Part shown: one piece after another, positions 27,399 through 37,702 of the stretch
How the letters are laid out: each line of letters begins with the position of its first letter
Numbering within the stretch: the stretch's first letter is position 1
Source of the DNA: Nematocida ironsii
Taxonomy: Eukaryota; Microsporidia
Assembly: GCA_001642415.1 (NCBI GenBank)
Contig: LTDK01000174.1
Coordinates: 307,516 to 371,515 of the forward strand
Length of the DNA: 64,000 nt
Direction of reading: 5' to 3'
The notes under the pieces: generated by a model
Seen by the model: the letters and a program-made list of their open reading frames with translations, nothing else
What the model was told of the DNA's origin: nothing
The model's database searches: none
Translations under genes and position numbers: made by a program

Positions 27399-27733
27399 TT
27401 ACAATGAGTGTGTTCTGGGTATTTCTCTGTTCTAATGTTTTACAACGTAACAAATTATTTTCATATTTTCAGATGAATCTAATGTATGCACCTGAATAAA
27501 ACTGTTTAACCTGCCATAATAAACTAACTAACATGTAAAAGTCTAATCCTCTGCTTTGTTTGGGTGTTCTGTGATGGATGGCCGGCTGTATATAGATAAA
27601 TTAAATTTAAATAACCCGTACATAAAATATTATATTTTATTCTAATGTGAATACTTTGGTATTTTTGTATTTTATTTAAATTGAAATTATGCGAGTTTTT
27701 CGGGTCTTCTTGTAATTGATTCTTGATTTTTGG
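27399..27733. other. Convergent intergenic region
   Basis: This is a 335-bp AT-rich spacer between the 3' ends of the SLC41 and Mec1 genes. It contains AATAAA-like polyadenylation signals (for example near 27495) and palindromic AT stretches such as AAAATATTATATTTT. No gene is seen. Confidence 0.6.
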
Positions 27734-30700
27734 TTATATAAAGGGAAGCCACCAGACGTACATCTTACTAAGAGAGTCTAAGGATGTACTGCTTTCAATT
27801 AAGACGGAAGATTTAGTTATTTCATCATCAAAATCAAGTTTAGCTTTTGTTTTTTCGATTATTTGGATGGCTGTTTTTGTATTGTTCCTTCCTGTCCATT
27901 CTCCTAATGGATCATGTACGAATCCTAGAAGATTTGCAACGATTAAGTCTCTATTGGCTGATAAGAACTTAAGAACTCTTTCAAGCGTAAGTTTGTACTG
28001 GCCTTCTTCTTTTGTTGGTCCAAAAGCTGCCACTATGTTTTGGGTGAGCCTGAATGGAACAGTTTCAGGCACTGTGAGTGCATGTCCTTTATCAAATATA
28101 CAGTTAAGGTCTACATGAACTGTCTCTCCTGTGATACTGTCAAATAAAATATTTTCACAGTGCCTGTCCCCTAGCCCCATTAAATACCCAACTGCATTCA
28201 TTACAGCATACGTTATTGTGTACCTTTTTCTGGACTGCAACCATTCTACTGGATGTGTGAATTGCCGTAAAAAGTACGTTGGAAGTACTGGAGGAACTCT
28301 TTTTAAAAGATCTTCTAGATTCTTTCTTCCAAGCATGACAATCTTTTTAGTAAATCCAAGTTCGGCCCCTATCTCTTTTATGTTGATTCCCATTGCAGAG
28401 TGGAGCTTAGTGCATATATCCTTAAGAGTTACAAGATTTTCTACAAATTCAATTATTCCCATCTTTTCTGTTATTGGTACTACAGTATACACCCGTATGT
28501 TGAATGCCCGGCACTTGTTATCACTTTGAAACAGAGAATTCAAGAGTAAGTTTAAGTCCATAAATCCTGCATCTTTTCTTAGATCGTCATTTGCCTTGCA
28601 TAGGAATGACTTGTAGCACCCCGTGGATGTAATGGTCTCTATCTTCTTTGGTTTTTGAAGAGTCGCAAAAACGTACATATTATCAGAAATACTGATAATC
28701 TCAGATAAAAAGTCATCAAATGGAGCAGGAATACCTCGGCTGACAATTATAGACCCTCCCAGAATTGATGGGATTGAAACCATTCCACTACCTGCCGAGT
28801 GCATACTTAGCTTGGAGAGTGTCTGTGTAAAGGCAATTACATCAGAGAATAATTTCCTAAATGTGAAAGAAGTCCTTTCTATTAGTTTATGAATAGCTGT
28901 GTTCTTTTTGTTATTGAATAAAGAAAGAGTTCGCCATGCAAATTCAGATGGAAACTCTTCAATCAGCCTAAGCGATATCTTTTGAAGAAGTACTTCCACT
29001 GTCTTTTCCTTGTGTGAGAGTCGAGTGAGTATTTGGATGTAGCACCGCCTGAATATTTTAATGTCTACATTATGAACAGTATCCATCATTTCTGTGGCAC
29101 ATGAAGCTATGCTGTCTCTAGTAAATAGTGGATTAGTTGTGCCAGTGATGTAATGAATAAGCTTTGGGATTATTTCAGGGGCCTTTTCACTTCCACACTC
29201 TAATGCCATGCAGAACATTTTAAAGGCCTGTACTGGCTGCTTTTTCTCCAGATACTTTCCATACCTAAAATATAGTCGTTCATTTGTCTTCAGTGAAGAA
29301 AGTGCATTTTTATATATTTCTTCTGAATTCTCTATTTCTGTATTTAAAAGGATTGCCTTCTCCTTATATTTACTGTTAATGGGCAAATTATCCATTAGGC
29401 GCTGTAGAGCCTGCTTTGCCAAGCTTTTATTATTCTTGTCTAAATGGATTTTTGCTTTCTCATAAAACACTCTCCAGTCATCCTTTAGAATAGATCGGAT
29501 TAAAAGTTTCTCGGATAGTTCGCACTGCCCAGACTTTCTTGCTATTCTTACACCGTAAAGAAGAGCATCTTCTTCAGCACGTGCCACTTCAGGAACTGCT
29601 GGAAGGAGCTGAAACAGATTTCTGTGTATTTCTGATACACGGAGTGACTGATATGTTCTAGGCAATTCTCTTCTATCCTTAATTATTTGAAGGGCCTTTG
29701 GCAGAGATACTGTTTGAAGAATCTGGCAGTCCTGCAGTAAGTGTATGTCTATAAGGAATGACTTTAAACTGGATGTATCCCTGTCAAAAGAGTACGATGG
29801 AGCAGTGCATGCCCATTTTTGAATTGCCTGCTCTGCTTTCTGAAATATTTCTGTTGGTGTTTTTTCGTTGCTAATTGATTTAAAGAGTTCTTCATACTTT
29901 GCATCCATCTGTGATGTAGTCGGTCTATGCTGCAGTATCTCTTTGTTTAGATACGCATAGTTTGCATGCTCGTTATTTATTTTTAATTCTGCTGCCAAAT
30001 TAACAGGTGACAGCTTTGTAATTTCAGCATTTATACCAAAAACCACGTCTTTCTCCTCTATCTTCAAATACTCCTTTTGTATCTCTGTAAGAAGTGCGTC
30101 TTTTTCTGTTGAATTCTTACAGTCCTGTAATTGTACCTCAAGAATTCTAATGGTGAGGTGTCTGTCCTTCACATGTCTACTGCAAAGCAACAACTCATCA
30201 TCTGTAAATATGCTGTTCATATACTGTGCACTTGATATAATGCATCGGAGAATGTCTAAATCCACGAGTGCACCAGCTTTTATATCCCTAAAAATCGGAA
30301 GAAAGTGTTCACGAATACTCTCTTGGTGTGAAGACTTAAGAGAAAAGATCATCAAAAACAGGTATGACTGAAGAAGTGATTCCTTGTGCCGCTGTGGCCA
30401 TTTCTTCCCTGATAGAGTGTCTAGAATGGCAAGTGTATCATGTAGAATATGGAATTGATACTTTTTAATTGGAATCTGTGCTAGTGAAGTAATTACATTT
30501 ATCAAGAACTGGGCATGTGATATTCCCCTTCTGTACGGTGCACAGTGTCTCTCGCTTTTTATTTCCTGTAACCGCCCTGCATCCATTTCTATAATATACT
30601 GCGAAGTCCGCAGCTTCCCTAATAAATCTGTGAATTCTGTGAAATTGTTTGTTTTTATGTCTTTCAAAAGTTCTTGTATAATATACTGCAGAAGATCATC

Positions 30701-33190
30701 GTGCGTTTCATAGTAGATCGGAACAAATATTTTCGAAATCAAAAACTCGGCCATATAATCTTTCCTTTCTTCATAGTCAAAATTCACACACCTAACGGTT
30801 TTATCCAGAAACACATCTGAAATATCATTTCTTTCCTCTAACGCATCAATTCCAAAGATACCAAAACAGGCCAGTGCCTGCAGAGCTTCTTTATCCTTTG
30901 AGTCGCTGTACATTCTATACAGAGAAATGATTAGCCGTCGACACTGTGCCCAGTGGCTTTGTGCAAAGGAGTGTATCTCTGTATGGGATGCTTTTAAAAT
31001 TAGTGGGAGTATTTTCTTAATAGAGAGAAATTCAAGTGATGCTCGTAATTTCAAGTACGGATATATTCGAATAACGGCCTCTTTAAATGTTGATGCCTCT
31101 TCAAAATAAAGCGATGGATCCTCACCCACCAACTGCTCAATCATTTTTTTCTGTTCTTTGGATAAATCCTGTGCAATCATATACCTGTTCTGTATAATAT
31201 CGTGCTTCTCTGACTTTTCAATTAGCTGATTAAAGAACTGCGTCTTACTGCAGTGCATATCACAGCAGCTTTCCTTTCCTTTAATATTCCCCGTATAAAT
31301 CAGAAAAAGGATTATTTCTTGTACTTCCTGTATGTAATATTTTCCGTCTTGCTGGCAGGTATATGACAGTGCCGTATGAATTAGATTGAACACACAATTA
31401 TTAATCGGAATAATCTTCTCTTCTAGAATCTTCCTGGTTGCACAAAGAATAGATATAAGAGAATGGCCAAACAGAAGATCCTTTATATCTATCCCACACT
31501 CTTTAAAGAACCCGGCTGGCTCTGGAATTGCAAGGAATATAGTAACAGCCACTTCCACACCAATATTATTCATCGTGTTCTTTAACTGCTCTATTAGCTC
31601 TGCTCCAAGACCGCCCCCTTTTTTTGTTTCGTGTATATATATGGCATAGTATATAAAAATAGTAGGAAGGTCTGTATAATACTCATCAACTCGCTCTGTC
31701 TGCCATAGTCTAGGCGCTAAATAGTACTTCTCCATCTCTAAAAACTCCTTTACTGACGCATACCCATATAAATAAGAAAGTGTGCCAAATGCATCTGTTT
31801 TTAAATCATCTGTTGCCCGGTATATAAAATGGTCTAAAATCAGTGGTTTTGCAATTTCTAAGTTTTTCTTGTGCTTCTTTCCAACTGCTCGCACAATTGT
31901 TTTCGTATAAAAAGAGGTTTCCCTCTTTAAAAGTGCATGGCTCAGAAGAGCTATTGCAAATCCTATTTTTTTAGTCCCGTGCACCTTATACAGAATATTT
32001 AAAACCAAAAGTATTTTCTGTACAGAACTTTCCTTGCACGCAGCCTTCGCCTGGCTAATCACATACTCTTCATTTGCACCGTACATAGAAAAGCAGTGAA
32101 GAACAGAAAACAATAGCTCTTTCTCTTCTTTACTCTCTGTCTGCTTTTTTTCTATTCTCTTTAGTGAAATAACGACATAATTAAGATATTTATGCGTCTG
32201 GTACTTCTTCAAGTGAAGTATGCCCTTAGGGAGTATATTCTTTGCCATTAAAGAATGAACAAGAGTCTCTCCAATTAACTTATCCACCTCTGCATCTATG
32301 CGCATTCTGTGCAATAAATAATATCGGATATGTTCTGAATTAATTCTTTCTTTACAATAAGAAGATACACAGTCGATATATTCAGACACTAGCACAGAGG
32401 ATACATCTGGATTCTCTTCCAGTAGTCTTTCTATACAGAAAATAACAGGAAGAAGGTGTATTGTCTGCTTGTCCCGTATAAATAGAGGATCAATCATGTG
32501 AATGGGAATCTGTCGAGTACTGAAATTTTCGTATGGGCATGATTCTTCCTTTAATAATCCCAGAAGGGCCTTCTGTGCTGGATTTGTTTTCTCATACGGC
32601 CAGTCATTTTTTACTAACTCTTTCACTTTCTCCACATATCCCCGATTCTCAATTTGTCTTTTAACCATCCCAACGATTTCTTCTAAATATTCCTGCGTTC
32701 TGTGCGATTTTCTTTTCTTTATGATTTCTATCAGAAGAAGAGAGTACCTGATCTCAAGTGCCACAACTTTCGATCTTTTCGCGAGATAGAATAAAACACT
32801 GACCTGCACGATTTCGGGTGAAAAGACAGGCTCTTTCTGTGACTTTATCTTTAAATCTAAAATATCAATGAATTCCCTTAGCAAAGACTCCTCCTTGTGC
32901 GTAAACTGTAATGGTTTTCCAATTATGTAATTAATTAGTCTTATCCCATCAAATTTCCTTTTTAACTGTACAAATCCATATCTGGTAAGTTTTTTCGCTA
33001 TTCTAATAAACTCTCCCATAAAAATAAATATTTCGGATACTTCTAATTTGTCCTCTTCAATCCTCTCCAGCACCGCATTTGCTACTTTTCTGCTTTGAAT
33101 TCTCTCTGCAGATTCTAAGAATATCCGGTGCGGATTCTCTCTCAAAGACACATTACACAGCACTTTTTCCTTTGTAAATAATTCATCCAT
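27734..33190 (-). CDS. Mec1/ATR checkpoint kinase (PIKK), 1818 aa
   Basis: A giant PI3K-related kinase. The first about 1000 residues are HEAT-like helices. A FAT region follows (about 1000-1450). The kinase domain occupies about 1500-1770, with CKANDDLRKD (ATP-binding region), GLGDRHCENILFD (catalytic loop) and HVDLNCIFDKG (activation motif). The sequence ends with the FATC domain KMYVWWLPFI. The catalytic and FATC patterns are closest to ATR rather than ATM, TOR or DNA-PK. ATR senses RPA-coated single-stranded DNA and restrains the cell cycle. It is compact relative to yeast Mec1 (2368 aa). It begins 12 bp after the PWP1 stop on the same strand. Confidence 0.93.
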   Translation of the reverse strand: MDELFTKEKVLCNVSLRENPHRIFLESAERIQSRKVANAVLERIEEDKLEVSEIFIFMGEFIRIAKKLTRYGFVQLKRKFDGIRLINYIIGKPLQFTHKEESLLREFIDILDLKIKSQKEPVFSPEIVQVSVLFYLAKRSKVVALEIRYSLLLIEIIKKRKSHRTQEYLEEIVGMVKRQIENRGYVEKVKELVKNDWPYEKTNPAQKALLGLLKEESCPYENFSTRQIPIHMIDPLFIRDKQTIHLLPVIFCIERLLEENPDVSSVLVSEYIDCVSSYCKERINSEHIRYYLLHRMRIDAEVDKLIGETLVHSLMAKNILPKGILHLKKYQTHKYLNYVVISLKRIEKKQTESKEEKELLFSVLHCFSMYGANEEYVISQAKAACKESSVQKILLVLNILYKVHGTKKIGFAIALLSHALLKRETSFYTKTIVRAVGKKHKKNLEIAKPLILDHFIYRATDDLKTDAFGTLSYLYGYASVKEFLEMEKYYLAPRLWQTERVDEYYTDLPTIFIYYAIYIHETKKGGGLGAELIEQLKNTMNNIGVEVAVTIFLAIPEPAGFFKECGIDIKDLLFGHSLISILCATRKILEEKIIPINNCVFNLIHTALSYTCQQDGKYYIQEVQEIILFLIYTGNIKGKESCCDMHCSKTQFFNQLIEKSEKHDIIQNRYMIAQDLSKEQKKMIEQLVGEDPSLYFEEASTFKEAVIRIYPYLKLRASLEFLSIKKILPLILKASHTEIHSFAQSHWAQCRRLIISLYRMYSDSKDKEALQALACFGIFGIDALEERNDISDVFLDKTVRCVNFDYEERKDYMAEFLISKIFVPIYYETHDDLLQYIIQELLKDIKTNNFTEFTDLLGKLRTSQYIIEMDAGRLQEIKSERHCAPYRRGISHAQFLINVITSLAQIPIKKYQFHILHDTLAILDTLSGKKWPQRHKESLLQSYLFLMIFSLKSSHQESIREHFLPIFRDIKAGALVDLDILRCIISSAQYMNSIFTDDELLLCSRHVKDRHLTIRILEVQLQDCKNSTEKDALLTEIQKEYLKIEEKDVVFGINAEITKLSPVNLAAELKINNEHANYAYLNKEILQHRPTTSQMDAKYEELFKSISNEKTPTEIFQKAEQAIQKWACTAPSYSFDRDTSSLKSFLIDIHLLQDCQILQTVSLPKALQIIKDRRELPRTYQSLRVSEIHRNLFQLLPAVPEVARAEEDALLYGVRIARKSGQCELSEKLLIRSILKDDWRVFYEKAKIHLDKNNKSLAKQALQRLMDNLPINSKYKEKAILLNTEIENSEEIYKNALSSLKTNERLYFRYGKYLEKKQPVQAFKMFCMALECGSEKAPEIIPKLIHYITGTTNPLFTRDSIASCATEMMDTVHNVDIKIFRRCYIQILTRLSHKEKTVEVLLQKISLRLIEEFPSEFAWRTLSLFNNKKNTAIHKLIERTSFTFRKLFSDVIAFTQTLSKLSMHSAGSGMVSIPSILGGSIIVSRGIPAPFDDFLSEIISISDNMYVFATLQKPKKIETITSTGCYKSFLCKANDDLRKDAGFMDLNLLLNSLFQSDNKCRAFNIRVYTVVPITEKMGIIEFVENLVTLKDICTKLHSAMGINIKEIGAELGFTKKIVMLGRKNLEDLLKRVPPVLPTYFLRQFTHPVEWLQSRKRYTITYAVMNAVGYLMGLGDRHCENILFDSITGETVHVDLNCIFDKGHALTVPETVPFRLTQNIVAAFGPTKEEGQYKLTLERVLKFLSANRDLIVANLLGFVHDPLGEWTGRNNTKTAIQIIEKTKAKLDFDDEITKSSVLIESSTSLDSLSKMYVWWLPFI

Positions 33191-33202
33191 AAAAAAGAAA
33201 GT

Positions 33203-34243
33203 TTATTCTATTCTTAATATGGCCTCCTCAAATGACCCAGCAGATAATTCACCATCTTCATTTGCATATGCATAAATATTAACGGTATCAGTTGGTAAAC
33301 TCACTGTAACACTTTCTATTCCTGTAGATTTTCTTTCTACAATCTCTCCATTTTCCATGTCAAAAAGAGAAATGGTTTCATCGCTGGAGGCAGATACAAC
33401 ATACCTATCCATAGACACAACAAGATTGTTTATCTTCTTAGTGTGCGCTGCAAAGGTTCTTTCTTTGCTTTGGTTGATTGTGTATACGATATCTCCACTG
33501 ATTGTCCCTGCAGCAACAGAATTGCTAGTGGATGAAATACTTGTAATTTCATTCATTGCAGTGAATAGTTTGACTTCTTTTCCTTCTCTTGTGTCTACCA
33601 TGTACACAGATGCCTCATCAGAGAAGTATATTAAAGAATCCTTCAGTGCAATTGCTTTTTGTTTTCTGCTGTGTGTGAATGTGTTCTTCTGTGTGGCAAT
33701 GTCCCAGGCTTTAATTGTCTCTGAGTCATTTGTGAGTATACTTGTTGTGTCTGCAACTATACTGTTTATCTTTGATGTATGTGCTGGTATTATACCATCT
33801 GGTAGGAAATGGTTGGTCACAAACATTCTGTATATGGCAATTGTTCCATCCTCATTTGATACAAAAGAGAGTGGATCTTCATTTCTATCACATACTGCTA
33901 GACCAGTTGGTATGCCGTGCAGGAATACATCATGGTGTACATAGAATGCATTTGTTTCACTGTCTAATAAATACGTATCGAGTCTTAACTCATCATCTTC
34001 TGTGGTTAATGCAACTGCAATTCTGTCAGTTGGTCGTATTTCATTGTCTTCTTTTTCTTCACTGCTTATTTCCTCTTCACTCTCATTCTCTATGCATGCT
34101 GTAGCATTCACTTCATCAAATAACTCCTGTGGCTCTTTCATGTAATAGTGTGCATATTGGTCAAATGTCTCCCTTGTAGGCACGTACTTAATTGGTGTTT
34201 TGCACTCCTTCCCAGCTGTCAGTATACAGGACTGAATAATCAT
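33203..34243 (-). CDS. PWP1-like WD40 ribosome-biogenesis factor, 346 aa
   Basis: PWP1 is a nucleolar WD40 protein needed for pre-rRNA processing and Pol I chromatin. Seen here: an N-terminal short element with the family pattern (AGKECKTPIKYV), an acidic linker (about 48-68), the signature TTEDDELRLDTYLLD followed by FYVHHDVFLHGIP, which is near-identical to the PWP1 pattern (LD-YVYD, YVHHDLML), and about five degenerate WD blades (AHTSKINSI, SETIKAWDI, AHTKKINNLV, SDETISLFD). The start is the ATG at 34243; the hydrophobic extension seen upstream needs a GTG. It is shorter than yeast PWP1 (576 aa). Only 12 bp separate its stop from the Mec1 start. Confidence 0.8.
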   Translation of the reverse strand: MIIQSCILTAGKECKTPIKYVPTRETFDQYAHYYMKEPQELFDEVNATACIENESEEEISSEEKEDNEIRPTDRIAVALTTEDDELRLDTYLLDSETNAFYVHHDVFLHGIPTGLAVCDRNEDPLSFVSNEDGTIAIYRMFVTNHFLPDGIIPAHTSKINSIVADTTSILTNDSETIKAWDIATQKNTFTHSRKQKAIALKDSLIYFSDEASVYMVDTREGKEVKLFTAMNEITSISSTSNSVAAGTISGDIVYTINQSKERTFAAHTKKINNLVVSMDRYVVSASSDETISLFDMENGEIVERKSTGIESVTVSLPTDTVNIYAYANEDGELSAGSFEEAILRIE

Positions 34244-34493
34244 AAAAATTAGCACAGAAAAATAAACTTAATACCAACTGCCGTACAAATTATTCAATAA
34301 CTAAGAATACATGAACATTCCACTGTAATTACACCAATTGCCATATTCTTATGCTTTAGTCTATAAATACAGTTATTTCTTAGTTTAGTGCTAATTTACA
34401 TCTGTTAATAGAGAGTATTATATTATAAATAGAATTTATTTAATGGCAAATATGTAAACTGTAAAGTAGACCAGAATAGAATAAGTGCAGAAA

Positions 34494-37400
34494 TTACTCA
34501 GGAATAAATTCTGGTATTTTCTGTTTGTATTCTAATAACTGGTTATACCTAATTTGTACTTCTTCAATTTCTTTGAGCATTTCTATTCTTATGTAATAAA
34601 CAGGACAGTCTCTGTTACTGCACACAATAGGAGTATGCCTTGAATCCTGCATATCCTGGCACTCTCTCATAATTAGGTGGTATGCACACTGTAATCCGCA
34701 GAGTACTTCATACGTCTGTCTAATCACTGCTGGGTATGATTTATCACACACTTTACAGATGGGATATACACCGGATCTGCAAATAACACACGTCTTCTTT
34801 TTTTTAAAGAATGCAGCTATTCCTTTAGGCATTTCTCGTACTTTATTATTTGCACCTACACCCATTATATAATTAGCTGGTGGGTTAAGGATATCAAGTA
34901 TGTCTTTGATTACATATGATAGAAGTCTCTCAAGTGGTTTGGTGAGCTGGTTCTTTAGATAGTACAGCGTATCAATTGGTAAATTATTTTTTAGTGCATA
35001 GACTGGGTCTTCACTTCTTTCATGTAATGGTCCTTTTCCTTGGATGATAACGTATGGTACTCTGTCACCACGGCCTGGTCCTGTACCTTCTCTTTTCTTC
35101 ATTCTCTCTGCAAGAGCTACGTGTGCAAGAGAGACAGAGTAATCTTCGCCTTGTTTTGCAATTGACTTTGTAATGATCAGCTGGCTAATACCTATTTTAT
35201 TACTCAGAAGCTCATCCACTCGGCTTTTTATAAGTTTTCTTGTTCCTTCAACATCACCTTCTAGGAATACCTTGTTTATGCACTCTTTCATTAGATCTCG
35301 CACAAGCAGGCAGTTATCTCTTCTTACTGTCTCAATTCCCTTTGTGTCAATTCGCCCGGGATCATTTGCTGATGTTTTTGTGCACCCTGCATACCTCTTT
35401 TTATTTATAAGCACAAATGGGTGGTAAACCTTCTCAAATTCTAGAGTTAGTGGATTAGGCAGCCTAGAAGATACAAACTCAGATATTTCCTCTCCCACTT
35501 GAAAAGCTTGTTCTATTGTAAGACCTGGCTGTGTGACCATAACTGAATCTGTATCACCATACGCTACAAATAAATTCCATGGGGTTTTCTTGTTCATTTC
35601 CACTGTGCCTTGACTTCCTTCTTCAGTCGTAGAACTGTTTATTCTTTCTCCTTTGTTGTAATTATTCTCTACTAGCTCTTTTGTTTTTTTCAGTATTTCT
35701 CTTCCAAACCCTGTTACACTCCTAGATATCGGTATGCATGGAAGTCCTGTCTTAGAAGCACCCGTAAATCCGTACACAGAATTGGCGGATACCTTCAATG
35801 CCAGCTGTCTTGCATTTAATGATGCTTTTAGCTCAGGATCTTTTGTGTTTTTAAGCTCTGCACGCACGGCCTTTCTTCCCTCTAATAAACTAGTAAGAAT
35901 AACCGGGAGTAGTCCTGGCTTCTTTTCTTTGCGCAGGAAATAATCTCCAGTAGGTGACTCTGTATAGTCATCCTTATCCATGCATGCCACTTGCTCTTTA
36001 CTAAGAAGAGTTGTATAGCAGAGATTGTACGCCATAATAATAGATGGGTACAGAGATGCATAATCAAGAACTACCACAGGATTACTGTAAAATCCTCTAT
36101 TTGGTTCCATTACATATCCACCCTCATACGTCTCCTCCGCCCCTACAATCACTGGCAGAATATAATTATATTTCTTTGCCTGCCTAAGCAGCTGTGACAG
36201 TACTCTAATACCCTGCCCTCGGTTTACCAAAAACTCTACTGGAACACCCGTCACCCGTGCAAGCTCACAGTAATTAATGAACAGATTTTTTGTATACATA
36301 ATTCTAATGGGCAAATAAGTATCCTTAAGACAGTACACACCAAGCCTCTTTCTTGTTTCATCTGTTCCATTGTACAGTGGCTTTATCTGCGTGTAGTGCA
36401 CATCTTCCTTTTGCTCACCCAGAAAAACAGAACTAACTGCATTCAGTGAGTAGCTGTGCAGTTTAAACTCTTTTTTCACGATATCCAGCATATCAAATAT
36501 CAGCCGACCTGGTACTATTACAGTGGCTGGGGCTGTAAATCCACTCTTTTGTCCATTAGAAGTGCCATTCTTTGCGTCCCCATTTTTATTAGAATTATTT
36601 GAATCTTGTTTAAACATTCCCTGTGTTGTCTCTGCAGGTTCGTCTGTTCTGGAGAAGTATTTGAATTTTGTCAGTCCAAGTGTCTTAGCCCTGTTTAGCA
36701 GATACGGCATATCAAACTGTGTTATGTTATACCCTGTGAGCACATCTGGGTTAAGTGCTGAAACCCACTGCGACCATGCAGTAAGCATTTCTTTCTCATC
36801 CATGAACGAAAAAATAGTAACACCCGGTATGGGATTGGTGGGCCTTGTACAGAAAAGGACCTTTTCAATAATGGCTGGGCTTGGATAGACTGCTACAGCA
36901 TTTCCTATTTGTACAACTGGATCGTGCTGTGGTGTTGGGAATTTGTTATCCTCTCCTATACACTCTATGTCCAAACTGAGTATTTTAATTGGGGGCAGCT
37001 TTACCACTGACTTATTTGGAGATATTTTCTTACTGTCTGCTGTAAGAAGTAGCTTGTTGTTTTTATATTCTTGTGTTTCTGGGAATACTTCTACATACCC
37101 CATTCCAACCAAACCCGTATCTACCATAAATCTAATAATATATCCTATATTTGTCTCAAACACATCCCTGGGTTCATTCGTTCGGTCTTTTCTAATAAAG
37201 TGCTCTTTTACTGCTGTGCAAACTGATTGAATTAATTTCGGGGTTCTTACATATATTTGATAGTACTCATTCTCTCCCTCTGAGTATCCGTATATATTAG
37301 ACTTAATTACTGTGCTAATTTTAACTATCTCTTTATGCACTTTCTTAAGTGATTCCTCATCAATTATTTCTCCTGGTACTTTGCTTATGTAGAAATAGTG

Positions 37401-37535
37401 CAAATGACCAGATACTGTGCACTCAACCTCTTCTCCACTTTCTGTCTTTCCTTGCATGTGCACTTGTGGTCCATCATCTGTCACTGTGTAGTAAATATAC
37501 AGCGGCAGAAATATAATACTCTCTGGAGTCTCCAT
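34494..37535 (-). CDS. DNA polymerase delta catalytic subunit (Pol3), 1013 aa
   Basis: B-family replicative polymerase. The exonuclease motifs are present: SLDIECIGE (about 187), GYNITQFDMPYL and YCLKDTYLP. So are the polymerase motifs A (LDYASLYPSIIMAYNL), B (KVSANSVYGFTGA) and C (YGDTDSVMV), plus KKRYAGCTK. An Asn/Gly-rich insert (NSNKNGDAKNGTSNGQKSG) interrupts the exonuclease domain. The C-terminal zinc site CysA is intact (CVIC and CKVC). CysB, the 4Fe-4S site, reads C-x2-M-x9-C-x4-C: the second ligand is Met (codon 34650-34652). The start is the ATG at 37535 (METPESIIF); 27 upstream codons would need a GTG. Yeast Pol3 is 1097 aa. Confidence 0.96.
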   Translation of the reverse strand: METPESIIFLPLYIYYTVTDDGPQVHMQGKTESGEEVECTVSGHLHYFYISKVPGEIIDEESLKKVHKEIVKISTVIKSNIYGYSEGENEYYQIYVRTPKLIQSVCTAVKEHFIRKDRTNEPRDVFETNIGYIIRFMVDTGLVGMGYVEVFPETQEYKNNKLLLTADSKKISPNKSVVKLPPIKILSLDIECIGEDNKFPTPQHDPVVQIGNAVAVYPSPAIIEKVLFCTRPTNPIPGVTIFSFMDEKEMLTAWSQWVSALNPDVLTGYNITQFDMPYLLNRAKTLGLTKFKYFSRTDEPAETTQGMFKQDSNNSNKNGDAKNGTSNGQKSGFTAPATVIVPGRLIFDMLDIVKKEFKLHSYSLNAVSSVFLGEQKEDVHYTQIKPLYNGTDETRKRLGVYCLKDTYLPIRIMYTKNLFINYCELARVTGVPVEFLVNRGQGIRVLSQLLRQAKKYNYILPVIVGAEETYEGGYVMEPNRGFYSNPVVVLDYASLYPSIIMAYNLCYTTLLSKEQVACMDKDDYTESPTGDYFLRKEKKPGLLPVILTSLLEGRKAVRAELKNTKDPELKASLNARQLALKVSANSVYGFTGASKTGLPCIPISRSVTGFGREILKKTKELVENNYNKGERINSSTTEEGSQGTVEMNKKTPWNLFVAYGDTDSVMVTQPGLTIEQAFQVGEEISEFVSSRLPNPLTLEFEKVYHPFVLINKKRYAGCTKTSANDPGRIDTKGIETVRRDNCLLVRDLMKECINKVFLEGDVEGTRKLIKSRVDELLSNKIGISQLIITKSIAKQGEDYSVSLAHVALAERMKKREGTGPGRGDRVPYVIIQGKGPLHERSEDPVYALKNNLPIDTLYYLKNQLTKPLERLLSYVIKDILDILNPPANYIMGVGANNKVREMPKGIAAFFKKKKTCVICRSGVYPICKVCDKSYPAVIRQTYEVLCGLQCAYHLIMRECQDMQDSRHTPIVCSNRDCPVYYIRIEMLKEIEEVQIRYNQLLEYKQKIPEFIPE

Positions 37536-37702
37536 AAAAGTTTTAAAACGCAAAATTAAAAATACGCACACTCCACCACAGCCCGGGCACAGTGCATCTC
37601 TGCTACATAAATACACTGTAATTTCGAAATATCTTTTCTGGTGTGTTTCTACTCAGTGCTTGGTAAAATATAGTGCTATGTTAAAATAGTGATTTATTGA
37701 AG

